A stretch of DNA of 64,000 nt from Paracoccaceae bacterium (GCA_014654775.1 JACVZW010000030.1:1-64000); one strand, 5' to 3'; counted from the stretch's first letter, positions 55,101-63,587 are shown. Program-made: numbers and translations. Notes: generated from the sequence alone by a model not told the origin.

Positions 55101-56097
55101 CGAAAACCTCGCTTGGATGGGAAGTTACGCAGAAGAGCTTCAGAAGATGGGGGTCGAAATGATCGTGGCCCCCTTCGTGCGCAACCTCGATGAATTCCTA
55201 GATGCCCGCGCAGGGGAGTTCGATGCCTTCTACATTACCCGCTACCATGTGATGCAGAACGTCGCTCCGCGCATCCGTGCCCGCAATCCCGATGCGCGGA
55301 TCATCATGAACAACGCGGATTTGCATTATCTCCGACTCCTGCGCCGCAGCATCACGGACAAAGATCCCGCTCAGATCGACGCCGCACGCAACGTCCGCGA
55401 TCAGGAGATCGCCGCCATGCGCAGCGCGGACCTCGTGCTCTCCTACAACACCACCGAACACGCCGTCATCGACGCGATCTCCGAAGGCTCTGTCAAGGTC
55501 ATGACCTGTCCCTGGGTACTTGACCTGCCCGATACCGTCGCCCCCCGCAACGGACGTTCCGGCCTGTCCTTCCTCGGCAGTTTCCAGCACCACCCCAATG
55601 TCGAAGGGCTAGACTGGTTCTTGCAAGAGGTGATGAAGCCCCTCACCACCACCCGCCCCGACCTCATCCTGTCGATCTACGGTTCGCGCATGCCGGAAAG
55701 GATCAAGGCTCTGGAGAGCGACACGGTTCTTCCCATCGGCTACATCGAAGACGCGGCCGAGGCTTATGACAAGCACCTCGTCTTCGTGGCGCCCCTCCTC
55801 TCCGGCGCAGGGATCAAGGGCAAGGTATTGAACGCGCTGGCTCGCGGCACGCCTTGTGTCCTCAGCCCCGTCGCTGCCGAAGGCACTGGCCTGCGCGACG
55901 GAGAGGATTGCCTGATCGCCGAACGCCCTCAGGACTGGGCCGATGCCATCGCCTGGCTGACCGACGACGCAGCCCTCTGGCAACGGATCGCCGAAAATGC
56001 CCGCGCCTATGCCGCCCGCACCTATTCCTTCGAACGCGGACGCGACCTTATGCGCTCGGCATTCGAGGCGGTGGAGTTGTTCGGGGCGCGGGAGTGA
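52168..56097 (+). CDS. Multi-domain glycosyltransferase (GT2 plus GT4-like)
   Basis: About 1309-residue protein. An N-terminal ~240-residue part resembles a nucleotide-sugar-binding domain (LIVSADATYADW). A beta-rich middle (about 270-620) is unassigned. The GT2 domain starts at 676 (DVSVVIPAHNK), with D712 (VVDDAS), N760-N761-D762 and E861-D862 (FEDTDF). The C-terminal GT4/GT-B-like domain starts at 940 (RILFVDYTTPTPDRD), with SGAGIKGKVLNALARGTPCV near the end. The start is uncertain: GTG 52168 has no Shine-Dalgarno, and TTG codons at 52150 and 52066 are open alternatives. Lower G+C and adjacent sulfotransferases suggest surface-glycan synthesis. Confidence 0.82.
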   Translation: MSGCALHAVVISWDGMHDPASVIADGLAPSVSCLDVVYSNTSDSRETGSGRWHAVSQSWFYGWKFRKALDLFLADTATTHLLIVSADATYADWSSLAQRAAKILGKDPDMGVWSPDLDRSPWPTSKVALARPGVDGCVDVIQTDGVVWAISAHIATMLSSLSYEKNNLGWGIDWAAMRIARKAGLRICRDLTCAIQHPESRGYDPEQARLQMNAFLKQLPKADQDWIRQTRARLASSARGTADRPSPTGQEFVMQQPFQPSTQTPICETHCLDGSVFIGTNTPIDGWDVFVRSGNEEIAFERISDPVMSGKLDRLLPFDTEAVGIVEISLNGHGAWQVEAWETLRIAFPVEMADEEMIIPVTLPVSLGQAESARRFTARLAVHRGRGNVVLRVMSEDGHTLQTSEVPFGAGFKGGTSPDGYQWISLPVPDAPPNSIFQVEVSFLGAAEVSSSDPYVFFVADPRLESPRLVGLAHSRSYAHRVGPQDPEHWYCAHLPFSMLASARAPRLCAPFQPEQRLYPSNAVQVTLSRDFGHLLEINSSDEFHGFLWINGEAAFPVHLLPGQNVIRFPPRFMTGEQALLQLRDTAGMQIIWQDWTVLKRQLTSLDHLQRESRKPYAADLFPQTAYRYQALRAHCAMGSPAEIIVQLDTAIEALEAGHDALTLKPLRFTEVEKPDVSVVIPAHNKVKVTYAALCALLLAWNKASFEVIVVDDASTDETKSLEDLVEGITVLHNETPERFIKACNAGVAIARGTYVVLLNNDTEPTVGWLDALIDAFNRFDRVGLVGSRLLYPDGRQQDAGGIVWGNGDPWNYGRLENPWEPRFSYARQADYLSGAALMTTRTIWEHVGGLSSYLEPMYFEDTDFAFKIREAGFTTWYIPSSVVYHYEGLTSGTDTASGFKRFQEVNRPKFKRRWAKAFTGSPKPGTAPDLEKDRGIVGRILFVDYTTPTPDRDAGSYAALQEIRLVQSLGYKVTFLPENLAWMGSYAEELQKMGVEMIVAPFVRNLDEFLDARAGEFDAFYITRYHVMQNVAPRIRARNPDARIIMNNADLHYLRLLRRSITDKDPAQIDAARNVRDQEIAAMRSADLVLSYNTTEHAVIDAISEGSVKVMTCPWVLDLPDTVAPRNGRSGLSFLGSFQHHPNVEGLDWFLQEVMKPLTTTRPDLILSIYGSRMPERIKALESDTVLPIGYIEDAAEAYDKHLVFVAPLLSGAGIKGKVLNALARGTPCVLSPVAAEGTGLRDGEDCLIAERPQDWADAIAWLTDDAALWQRIAENARAYAARTYSFERGRDLMRSAFEAVELFGARE

Positions 56098-56144
56098 CAC
56101 AGTGAGCCACAGCGCAACCTCATCCTGACGACCGGGAAAACCAC

Positions 56145-56855
56145 GTGAACCAGCGAACCATCATCCTGCATTATCATCTCTTCAAGAATGCAGGCACCTC
56201 GGTTGACCGCATTCTTCAGAAGAATTTTGGGTCGTCGTGGGTCACTCGAGAGTTCCCCATGACGGGGGGTGACAACAGTGCAATGGTGACGGACTGGATA
56301 CTGTCGCAACCGGACGCCATCGCCTTCTCCAGCCATACGATGATGGGCCCCATACCCAACATTAAGGGGGTCACGATCCTATCGATAGCGTTTCTGCGCG
56401 ATCCAATTTCACGGATCATTTCTGCCTATAACTTTGAGCGCAACCAGCGGGCCGAGACGACCGGTGCCCACCTCGCCAAGGTCCACGACCTTGAGGGCTA
56501 TGTCCGAGCGCGCCTCGCAACACGTGGCGACCGGCAATGCCGCAACTTTCAGGTGTACCGCCTTGCCTCGCTCGCTCCAGGCCCCGGCCTGGAACTCGAC
56601 CGCGCCACTTCGGCGCTCGAGCGGCTTTCCTTCCTAGGCCGGGTAGAGGACTTTGGAAACGCGATCTCCCGCCTCGCCGACCTGCTTAAGCGGTGCTTTC
56701 CACACTTTGCAGCAGAAGCAGTGCATGCAAATGTTTCCGAAAAGGCCGAGATAGTCCTGAGCGACGAGATCGCTTCCCTGCTCGAGCAAAGCAACAGAGA
56801 GGACCGTATCCTTCTCGACCGCTTTCACGCGCTCTTCGTTGCTTCACGCACCTAG
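56145..56855 (+). CDS. Sulfotransferase family protein (PAPS-dependent)
   Basis: 236-residue protein with the PAPS-binding signatures of Sulfotransfer_2-like enzymes: HYHLFKNAGTSVDRIL (5'-phosphosulfate loop, about 9-24) and FLRDPISRIISAYNF (3'-phosphate motif, about 83-97). It would transfer sulfate to a carbohydrate acceptor. The start is GTG 56145 with a weak GGGA. It follows the glycosyltransferase by 47 bp on the same strand. Its 3' end overlaps the convergent GT61 fusion gene by 4 bp. Confidence 0.8.
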   Translation: MNQRTIILHYHLFKNAGTSVDRILQKNFGSSWVTREFPMTGGDNSAMVTDWILSQPDAIAFSSHTMMGPIPNIKGVTILSIAFLRDPISRIISAYNFERNQRAETTGAHLAKVHDLEGYVRARLATRGDRQCRNFQVYRLASLAPGPGLELDRATSALERLSFLGRVEDFGNAISRLADLLKRCFPHFAAEAVHANVSEKAEIVLSDEIASLLEQSNREDRILLDRFHALFVASRT

Positions 56856-58513
56856 ACAACCTGCGCCAAGAGAGCGTCCAACGCCATCGTGTCCACTGCG
56901 ATGTTCATTCGGTTGAAGGCTGCCTTGTTCTCCGTCTGGGACTTATAGCGGTCGAACACGTTCAATCCCTCTTCGTCGCGACAGGCGATCGGCAGATAGG
57001 CCTGCCCGCGATCTCTTGCGAGATAGAGATATTGCGGCGTGTAATGCGATGCGAAAAGTTCGATTACCTTGGCCGAGGCTGGGCAAAAAAGGATGTTTGC
57101 CAGCCCCGCACCATGGGGCGAGATCACGACCCGCGCCTCAGACAGCGCCTGGCGGAGGGCAACGGGCGTGTAATCCTCAGCGAAGACTTCAATGAACCCG
57201 TACCGCGCCAGTACCTCACGCATAGCGTCATGGTTCATGATCCGTCGCCCAGCGGCGCGCTCGCGGCTGATGTAGACGTACGGACCGAAGGTTTCGCTCG
57301 CCTCCAGCCGACGCTTTGTCGCGAAGGCTTCTTCCAGGTAGGCATGAATCCACGCGGGCGTAAAACGCGCCGACCGGATAGGATTGAACTGCACAGATTC
57401 GTCCAAGAGATAGGACGGGCAACGCGCACTTATCGCGGCGATCTTCGGGCAGTCAGGTCCTACCACGCTCTGCAGCATGTCTTTGAGCCAGGTCGCGTTG
57501 GAATTCACCAGAATTGTGTCGAACTCTCGAATGTCGAACCCGGCAGCCTCGGCTAGCCGCAGCTTTGGAAGGGCATCGAGTACGAAGAAGGAATACCTCC
57601 CGGCCCCCGATGCCGTCAGATCAAGTGTCCGCCCGTGCAGTCTGACCACACCGACAAAAGGAGACACCCCTTCCGCTGCTAAAAATCCCCCATTGCCCTC
57701 CACATAGGGCCTGCCCTCATGGCTCAAGACCTTACGACCTTGGTCAATCTTCACGGACACACCGTGCAGGCAGTAGACCTTCGGAGCCAAGTAACTCCCC
57801 GACCGCGCGATCAATCCCAACGCGCGCAACTCCGCCTCCACCGGCGTATTGATCGAGATTGGGCGGCGCAGGACGTAGTCCATCTCCATGTTTTCACCGA
57901 GGAACTCTTCCGGAAGCAGTTGCAGGAAGGGTTGAGGAGAGTCGGACGCTCCGAACGTCGTAATGGTCTTCGGCACGAAACCCTTCTCCATCCGCCCGCC
58001 TTCCAGCCGCCAAATCGCTGTGTTGCGTGCTCGGCTTGTGAAAGTGGTGCAGGGTTCTGCGGCCAGCATCTCGAAGGCGGGCCAGTAACGGGTTCTTTGG
58101 CAATCATCCAAGAGCACCAGCCCCCCCCGCCGCACAAAGGGCAATGCCTTCCGCAGACAATCCATCCGCTCCCGCCCATCTACAAGCAGGATATCAAAGG
58201 GCTTCGCTTTATCGAATTCCTCTGTCACTCCGGCATATGGGCGCCCGCGCAGCAAAAGCGTCAGTCTGTCGGCGAACCCATCGACGCGTGCAGCGTGCAC
58301 GAGGGCGTCGGCCCAGCCCTCGTGATGTTCCACGGCCACGACTTCTGCCCCAAGTGCAAGCAGGAACTTAGTCGAGCCGCCCGACCCAAACTCCAAAACC
58401 CTTGCCCTCTCGGGTTGGGCGCAGATGAACTCCGCCACCATTTCTGATGCACCGAGGGCCCAAAGCGGTTGGTCAGCGATGACAATCGCTGGCGTATCGG
58501 GCTTTTCATGCAT
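56852..58513 (-). CDS. SAM-methyltransferase-like / GT61 glycosyltransferase fusion
   Basis: 553-residue two-part protein. Residues about 1-185 resemble a class I SAM-dependent methyltransferase-like domain (VLEFGSGGSTKFLLALG, VVAVEHHEGWA, DILLVDGRERM, GGLVLLDD). Residues about 220-550 are a GT61 (DUF563) glycosyltransferase, with YSFFVLDALPKL, LVNSNATWLKDML, VYISRERAAGRRI and the hallmark VVISPHGAGLANILFCP. ATG 58513 is chosen for its AAGGAAG ribosome site; ATG 58543 is an upstream alternative with weaker signal. It likely assembles or decorates a polysaccharide. Confidence 0.8.
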   Translation of the reverse strand: MHEKPDTPAIVIADQPLWALGASEMVAEFICAQPERARVLEFGSGGSTKFLLALGAEVVAVEHHEGWADALVHAARVDGFADRLTLLLRGRPYAGVTEEFDKAKPFDILLVDGRERMDCLRKALPFVRRGGLVLLDDCQRTRYWPAFEMLAAEPCTTFTSRARNTAIWRLEGGRMEKGFVPKTITTFGASDSPQPFLQLLPEEFLGENMEMDYVLRRPISINTPVEAELRALGLIARSGSYLAPKVYCLHGVSVKIDQGRKVLSHEGRPYVEGNGGFLAAEGVSPFVGVVRLHGRTLDLTASGAGRYSFFVLDALPKLRLAEAAGFDIREFDTILVNSNATWLKDMLQSVVGPDCPKIAAISARCPSYLLDESVQFNPIRSARFTPAWIHAYLEEAFATKRRLEASETFGPYVYISRERAAGRRIMNHDAMREVLARYGFIEVFAEDYTPVALRQALSEARVVISPHGAGLANILFCPASAKVIELFASHYTPQYLYLARDRGQAYLPIACRDEEGLNVFDRYKSQTENKAAFNRMNIAVDTMALDALLAQVV

Positions 58514-58566
58514 CACATCTTCCTTCTTCATCATTTTCGCCATGGTCGACCTGAACGGCCAAGAGC

Positions 58567-59127
58567 TCAGGCCGTCCCGCGTTCGGGTTGACTACGGTTC
58601 AATTGCGGCAGTCGGAACTGCGAAAGGCCCAGGAAGGCACCGATCCGTTCCTCGGTCCCTGGCTGGGTCACGTCGAATTCCAAAAAGCGCGGAGACCTAG
58701 CGAAATGCCGCCTCACCTCATTGCGATGCATTACGAAGCGTTCGAGATATTTCGCCTCATTTCCCACCGGGCTATCGGCGCCGAAGATGTGGAACTTGCC
58801 CTCCGACGGCCCCCGCGTGGCGGTATGGTTGATGATCGAGGCCAGCCAACTTTCGGGTGATCGGGTGGAATAGAGGAACCTTGCATTCGGAAAGGCCAAC
58901 TCAAGATCAAGAAACATCAGTGGCCAAGGATGATCCTCCACCACATCATAGCGGGCGGCAAGGTCAATCAGGTCATCCTTGCGCCCCTGTGCCCAAAGCC
59001 GGATCAGGCGCGCGCGGTTCAATCTCTCGTGCTGCAAGTTCAGCACACGTAGTCCGCATTGGCGCAAGCCTGCCGCCACGCTTTTCGTACCGGTCCTGCC
59101 GAAACCGATCTGGAACACCTTCAACAC
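58567..59127 (-). CDS. Sulfotransferase family protein (Sulfotransfer_4-like)
   Basis: 186-residue sulfotransferase-fold protein with FQIGFGRTGTKSVAAGL (5'-phosphosulfate loop) near the N-terminus and LYSTRSPESWLASIINH (3'-phosphate region) in the middle. It is shorter than many family members. GTG 59127 is chosen because AGGTGG lies 5 nt upstream; GTG 59136 and TTG 59124 are alternatives. It is the second sulfotransferase in the island and is probably co-transcribed with the GT61 fusion gene 53 bp downstream. Confidence 0.75.
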   Translation of the reverse strand: MLKVFQIGFGRTGTKSVAAGLRQCGLRVLNLQHERLNRARLIRLWAQGRKDDLIDLAARYDVVEDHPWPLMFLDLELAFPNARFLYSTRSPESWLASIINHTATRGPSEGKFHIFGADSPVGNEAKYLERFVMHRNEVRRHFARSPRFLEFDVTQPGTEERIGAFLGLSQFRLPQLNRSQPERGTA

Positions 59128-59244
59128 AAGAACCACCTACAAACGCGGCGTCAGAATCGCCAAGTCACGCAAAAGAGGTTATTGTTGGAGTAGAAGTTTC
59201 GCAAGCATCGCCGCACCCGCCCCTTCGCAAGGCTCCCTACCCCC

Positions 59245-60024
59245 TCACATCGTCGCCAATGTCTGCCCCCCATCCAGCAGCACGTTCTGTCCCACGATGA
59301 ACGCCGCCTGCTGGGAACACAGGAACGCGCAGGCGGCGCCGAAATGGGCCGGGTCGCCGTAGCGTCGTGCGGGGATCGTCGCCTCGCGGCGCGCGCGGGC
59401 CTCCTCCATGCTCAGCCCTTCCGCCTTCATAACCCCCTGATCCAGCGAGACCGCCCGGTCAGTGTCGTGGATCCCCGGCAGCAGGTTGTTGATCGTGACC
59501 CCATGTGGCGCCACCTGCCGCGACGTCCCCGCGACAAAGCCCGTCAGCCCGGCCCGGGCCGAATTGGACAGGCCCAGCACCGCGATGGGCGCCTTGACCG
59601 ATTGCGAGGTGATGTTGACCACCCGCCCCCAACCGCGTTCAATCATCCTGGGCAGCAGCGCCTGCATCAGCGCGATGGGCGTGAGCATGTTGGCATCCAG
59701 CGCGCGGATGAAATCGTCCCGCGTCCAGTCCGACCACATCCCCGGAGGTGGGCCGCCCGCATTGGTGACAAGGATATCCACGGCCCCCGCCGCCTCCAGC
59801 ACTGCCGCGCGCCCGGCATCGGTGGTGATGTCCGCCGCCACCGTCACCACGTTCACATTGTGCCGTGCCCGGATCGCCGCCGCCGTGGCCTCCAGCGCCT
59901 CCGCCCCCCGCGCGTTCAGCACCAAATCCACCCCTGCCTCGGCCAGCGCCTCGGCGCAGCCCCGGCCCAGCCCCTTGCTCGACGCGCAAACCAGTGCCCG
60001 CTTGCCCCTGATGCCCAGATCCAT
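59245..60024 (-). CDS. SDR family oxidoreductase lacking the catalytic Tyr-Lys
   Basis: 259-residue short-chain dehydrogenase-like protein. The cofactor loop is CASSKGLGRG (13-22), NAG is at 88-90 and S140 (NITS) is in place. Where YxxxK is expected (153/157) the sequence reads SNSAR, so the catalytic Tyr is Ser153 and the Lys is Arg157. A recognised SDR subgroup has this substitution, so it may be catalytically altered. GGAGG stands before ATG 60024. It is divergent from prfC, and the base composition returns to that of the flanking chromosome here. Confidence 0.82.
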   Translation of the reverse strand: MDLGIRGKRALVCASSKGLGRGCAEALAEAGVDLVLNARGAEALEATAAAIRARHNVNVVTVAADITTDAGRAAVLEAAGAVDILVTNAGGPPPGMWSDWTRDDFIRALDANMLTPIALMQALLPRMIERGWGRVVNITSQSVKAPIAVLGLSNSARAGLTGFVAGTSRQVAPHGVTINNLLPGIHDTDRAVSLDQGVMKAEGLSMEEARARREATIPARRYGDPAHFGAACAFLCSQQAAFIVGQNVLLDGGQTLATM

Positions 60025-60119
60025 GACCGTCCTCCGCATTGCTTTGCCCAAGGCGTAACAACCGCAGCCGCCCCCTGCAACCCGCCTCACCTGTGGACGC
60101 GCCGAGTGGTTTCCGCTAC

Positions 60120-61727
60120 ATGCCCGCCATGCTGGACAATCGCCCCACCCTTCTGCCCGAAATCGCCCGCCGCCGGACCTTTGCGATCATCTCGCATCCC
60201 GACGCCGGCAAGACCACGCTTACGGAAAAGTTCCTCCTCTTCGGGGGCGCGATCCAGATGGCAGGGCAGGTCCGCGCCAAGGGCGAGGCCCGGCGCACGC
60301 GGTCTGACTTTATGAAGATGGAACAGGAACGCGGCATCTCCGTCTCGGCCTCGGCCATGTCCTTCGATTACCGCGAGTACCGCTTCAATCTGGTGGACAC
60401 GCCCGGCCACTCTGACTTTTCCGAAGACACCTACCGTACGCTGACAGCGGTGGATGCCGCCATCATGGTGATCGACGGCGCCAAGGGCGTGGAATCCCAG
60501 ACGCAGAAGCTGTTCGAGGTCTGCCGCCTGCGTGACCTGCCGATCCTCACCTTCTGCAACAAGATGGACCGCGAATCCCGCGACACTTTCGAAATCATCG
60601 ACGAGATTCAGCAGAACCTCGCCATCGACGTGACCCCCGCCTCTTGGCCCATCGGGATGGGGCGCGAGTTCATTGGCGCCTATGACCTCCTCCATGACCG
60701 GCTAGAGATCATGGACCGTGCCGACCGCAACCGCGTGGCGGAGTCGGTCAAGATCGAGGGGCTGGACGATCCGAAGCTTGCCGATCACATCCCTGCCGAC
60801 CTGCTCGCCAAGCTGCGCGAAGAGGTGGAGATGGCACGTGAATTGCTGCCCGCCTTCGACCGCGCCTCCTTCCTCAACGGCTCCATGACGCCGATCTGGT
60901 TTGGCTCGGCCATCAACTCCTTCGGGGTGAAGGAATTGATGGACGGCATGGGCGAATATGGCCCCACGCCGCAGCCGCAGATCGCCGCCGAACGCCAGAT
61001 CGACCCGTCCGAGACGCCCGTCACCGGCTTCGTCTTCAAGGTGCAGGCCAATATGGACCCAAAGCACCGTGACCGCGTTGCCTTCGTGCGCCTCGCCTCG
61101 GGCCATTTCGAACGCGGGATGAAACTGCTGCATGTGCGGTCGAAAAAGCCGATGGCGGTGTCCAACCCCGTCCTCTTCCTCGCCGCCGACCGCGAACTCG
61201 CCGAAGAGGCTTGGGCGGGCGACATCATCGGCATCCCCAACCACGGCCAACTCCGCATCGGCGACGCGCTGACAGAAGGCGAAGCCCTGCGCTTCACGGG
61301 CATCCCCTCTTTCGCGCCCGAACTTCTGCAAGGGGTGCGCGCGGGCGATCCGATGAAGGCAAAGCATCTTGAAAAGGCGCTGATGCAATTTGCCGAGGAA
61401 GGTGCGGCCAAGGTCTTCAAGCCGATGATCGGCTCGGGCTTCATCGTGGGTGTCGTCGGCGCCCTGCAATTCGAAGTGCTGGCCTCTCGGATCGAACAGG
61501 AATACTCGCTTCCCGTGCGGTTCGAGGCGTCGCAATTCACCTCCGCCCGCTGGGTATCGGGGCCCAAGGCCGAGGTGGAGCGCTTCGTCAACGTCAACAA
61601 GGGCCACATCGCCACCGACAATGACGGCGACATGGTCTATCTGACCCGCCTCAAATGGGACATCGACCGGGTAGAGCGGGATTACCCCGACCTCCGCCTC
61701 ACCGCGACCAAGGAGATGATGGTCTAG
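60120..61727 (+). CDS. prfC: Peptide chain release factor 3
   Basis: 535-residue translational GTPase that recycles RF1/RF2. G domain: G1 SHPDAGKTT, G3 DTPGHSDF and G4 NKMD, followed by the RF3-specific domains (QQNLAIDVTPASWPIGMG, FTSARWVSGP) and normal C-terminus. ATG 60120 is chosen because GAGTGG precedes it at a usable distance; ATG 60129 is the alternative. Downstream lies an unusual inverted repeat (61735-61829). Confidence 0.95.
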   Translation: MPAMLDNRPTLLPEIARRRTFAIISHPDAGKTTLTEKFLLFGGAIQMAGQVRAKGEARRTRSDFMKMEQERGISVSASAMSFDYREYRFNLVDTPGHSDFSEDTYRTLTAVDAAIMVIDGAKGVESQTQKLFEVCRLRDLPILTFCNKMDRESRDTFEIIDEIQQNLAIDVTPASWPIGMGREFIGAYDLLHDRLEIMDRADRNRVAESVKIEGLDDPKLADHIPADLLAKLREEVEMARELLPAFDRASFLNGSMTPIWFGSAINSFGVKELMDGMGEYGPTPQPQIAAERQIDPSETPVTGFVFKVQANMDPKHRDRVAFVRLASGHFERGMKLLHVRSKKPMAVSNPVLFLAADRELAEEAWAGDIIGIPNHGQLRIGDALTEGEALRFTGIPSFAPELLQGVRAGDPMKAKHLEKALMQFAEEGAAKVFKPMIGSGFIVGVVGALQFEVLASRIEQEYSLPVRFEASQFTSARWVSGPKAEVERFVNVNKGHIATDNDGDMVYLTRLKWDIDRVERDYPDLRLTATKEMMV

Positions 61728-61734
61728 GGACAGG

Positions 61735-61829
61735 CGGAGTTTGTCGAAAATTCCGCGGCGTTTTTTGAGGCAGAGAACGCCCTCAGGCCATGCCGCGCCG
61801 TCGCCCACCGAACGTTGCGACAAACTCCG
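61735..61829. repeat. Perfect 12-bp inverted repeat enclosing 71 bp
   Basis: CGGAGTTTGTCG (61735-61746) and CGACAAACTCCG (61818-61829) flank a G/C-rich interior that itself can form a GGCGTT/AACGCC stem (about 61758-61780). It starts 8 bp after the prfC stop. It may be a structured prfC 3' end or a small MITE-like element. No flanking target duplication is obvious. Confidence 0.7.
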
Positions 61830-61854
61830 GCGCGGCCTCTCGCGTCACACATCG

Positions 61855-62460
61855 CTACCCCCGCGCCACCACTTGCTTCAGCATCGCGGCCTTCGCCCGG
61901 CGGTTCTTCATCCGCCGCAGACGCGGCATCACGAACAGCACCAGCCCCGACAGCCCAAACACCACCAGCGCCCCTGCGGTGATGTCAGCCAGCCAAGTCC
62001 CCAGCGCCGTGCCCACCCAGCCCCGCTCATGGATCGAAGCCAGCACCCGCGACCAGCGGATGCGCGTGTGCAGCCATTCCCCGTCCGGCGCATAGGTCCG
62101 CGTCACATAGCGGCTGTTGGTCCAGCCGAACCCCGTCGCCCGATCCACGATCACGTCGAATTCCCCGGCATCAAAGGTGTAGACGTGACGGTCGCGAAAC
62201 GACTGCTCCTCATCGTCCAGAAACACCTCCGCCCCGGCGGCCAGCGTCGTGGCAAAGACCTCGGCCGAAGCCTCGTCCTGCGCCCGGGCATCTGGCGAGG
62301 CATCGAACCCGCCCGTGTCGTAATGCGCGGTCGGAAAGATCGACAGGATCAGATCATCATGGTTCATGTAAAGCCCGGTGAACCCGATCGCCGCCACCCA
62401 AGGCAGGATCAGCACCCCAAGCCAAGAATGGATGGTCTTCACCAGACGTTCGAACGACAT
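61855..62460 (-). CDS. PepSY-associated membrane protein
   Basis: 201-residue membrane protein with an N-terminal helix containing HSWLGVLILPWVAAIGFTGLYMNH, a periplasmic-looking domain (about 45-150) and a C-terminal helix (ADITAGALVVFGLSGLVLFV), the layout of PepSY_TM proteins often linked to iron or copper handling. ATG 62460 has AAGGCG upstream; ATG 62478 is an alternative. Substrate or partner is unknown. Confidence 0.7.
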   Translation of the reverse strand: MSFERLVKTIHSWLGVLILPWVAAIGFTGLYMNHDDLILSIFPTAHYDTGGFDASPDARAQDEASAEVFATTLAAGAEVFLDDEEQSFRDRHVYTFDAGEFDVIVDRATGFGWTNSRYVTRTYAPDGEWLHTRIRWSRVLASIHERGWVGTALGTWLADITAGALVVFGLSGLVLFVMPRLRRMKNRRAKAAMLKQVVARG

Positions 62461-62576
62461 GGACAGTGCGCCTTGCATGGATGCGGAATAACCGCATCCA
62501 TGCACGCAACGCCGCGCCGCACCATGCGACTTGGGTCACAGATCGCCCCTGTTCGGGCGGGTTTAGGCGCGCCGCA

Positions 62577-63587
62577 TTAGATCCGCAGCCGCGTACAGGC
62601 GAACACGATGTCCAGTTGCCGCCCCTCCAGATAGCCCGCCAGCGTGCCGGGCCGCGCGAACAGACGATCCACCCATCCCGCCTCTTCCGGATCGGGCAGG
62701 CGACGCGCAAAGAAGTCCAGATGCTCGCGCGCCTGCGTACAGGCGGCGGGGGCCTCGATCCCGCTCTGCCGCGCCTGGCGCAGCATCTCTTCCGCCAGCG
62801 GCACCTCGAGCCATAGGATCGTCCGTGCATCGGCAAAGGCCGCCATATGCGTCCGCTTCCCCGTCGGCATCGACGACCAGTAAAGCTCCAGCGTCTGGCC
62901 CAGTTCCGGCGTCGGTAGGATCAGGATCGGCCCCCGCCGCGCCTCCGCCGTGGCGATGGCGAAATCCACCACCGCCCGCGCGATCAGGCGATGCAGCGCA
63001 AATCCCTGCGGCGCCGCCGCCACCGCCTCGGCACTCGCCTGATAGAGCGACATCCACTGCTGGGCGAGGAAGAACCGATCCGGCAACTCCTCCGGCAGTT
63101 CCGGCATGTCCATATAGGGTTTCATCGCCTGCCGCCGCGACGTGGTCACGACGGGAATACGCACCTCCAGCGGCCCGTCGGGCAGCAGGTCGCGCCGCAG
63201 CACCATCTCGAAAGCAAAGCTGATATCCTCGCCGCTCTTGCTGTCGCCCTCGGGCAACTCCAGCCCCGACACCACCACGCGCAGCCGCGCATAGGGCCCG
63301 TCAAAGCGATCTTCTTCCAGCAGCACGGCACGCAAAGCCAGGCTTTCCGCACCCTCTCCCTCGGGCTCCACTGTCCCAACCTCCACCGGACGGTCGGAAT
63401 AGAGGTCGGTCACCACCACCTCCGGCACCGGCGCGGGCAGTCCCGGCTCTACATAAGCGAATTCGAAACGCAACTCCGTCTCGCGCGCCGCGGCACCTGC
63501 GCCCGACAGCACCACGCCCCCCAGCGCAAGCGCCGCGCAAGCGGCCAGAGGACGGAAGGCAGGAAATCGGCGCAGGATCGTCATCAT
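62577..63587 (-). CDS. Secreted protein, unknown function
   Basis: 336-residue protein with a Sec-type signal peptide (about residues 1-34, LAACAALALGGVVLSGAGAAARE) and a mostly beta-then-helical mature part. I do not recognise the family. Its ATG overlaps the stop of the upstream membrane-protein gene (ATGA), so both are translated together and probably work at the same membrane or periplasmic site. The PepSY-type gene 116 bp downstream on the same strand may belong to the unit. Confidence 0.65.
   Translation of the reverse strand: MMTILRRFPAFRPLAACAALALGGVVLSGAGAAARETELRFEFAYVEPGLPAPVPEVVVTDLYSDRPVEVGTVEPEGEGAESLALRAVLLEEDRFDGPYARLRVVVSGLELPEGDSKSGEDISFAFEMVLRRDLLPDGPLEVRIPVVTTSRRQAMKPYMDMPELPEELPDRFFLAQQWMSLYQASAEAVAAAPQGFALHRLIARAVVDFAIATAEARRGPILILPTPELGQTLELYWSSMPTGKRTHMAAFADARTILWLEVPLAEEMLRQARQSGIEAPAACTQAREHLDFFARRLPDPEEAGWVDRLFARPGTLAGYLEGRQLDIVFACTRLRI

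Noticed and set aside
51905-59244. Integrative element at tRNA-Cys
   Set aside because: A tRNA lies inside the island, but no integrase gene and no duplicated tRNA 3' end were found within the window.
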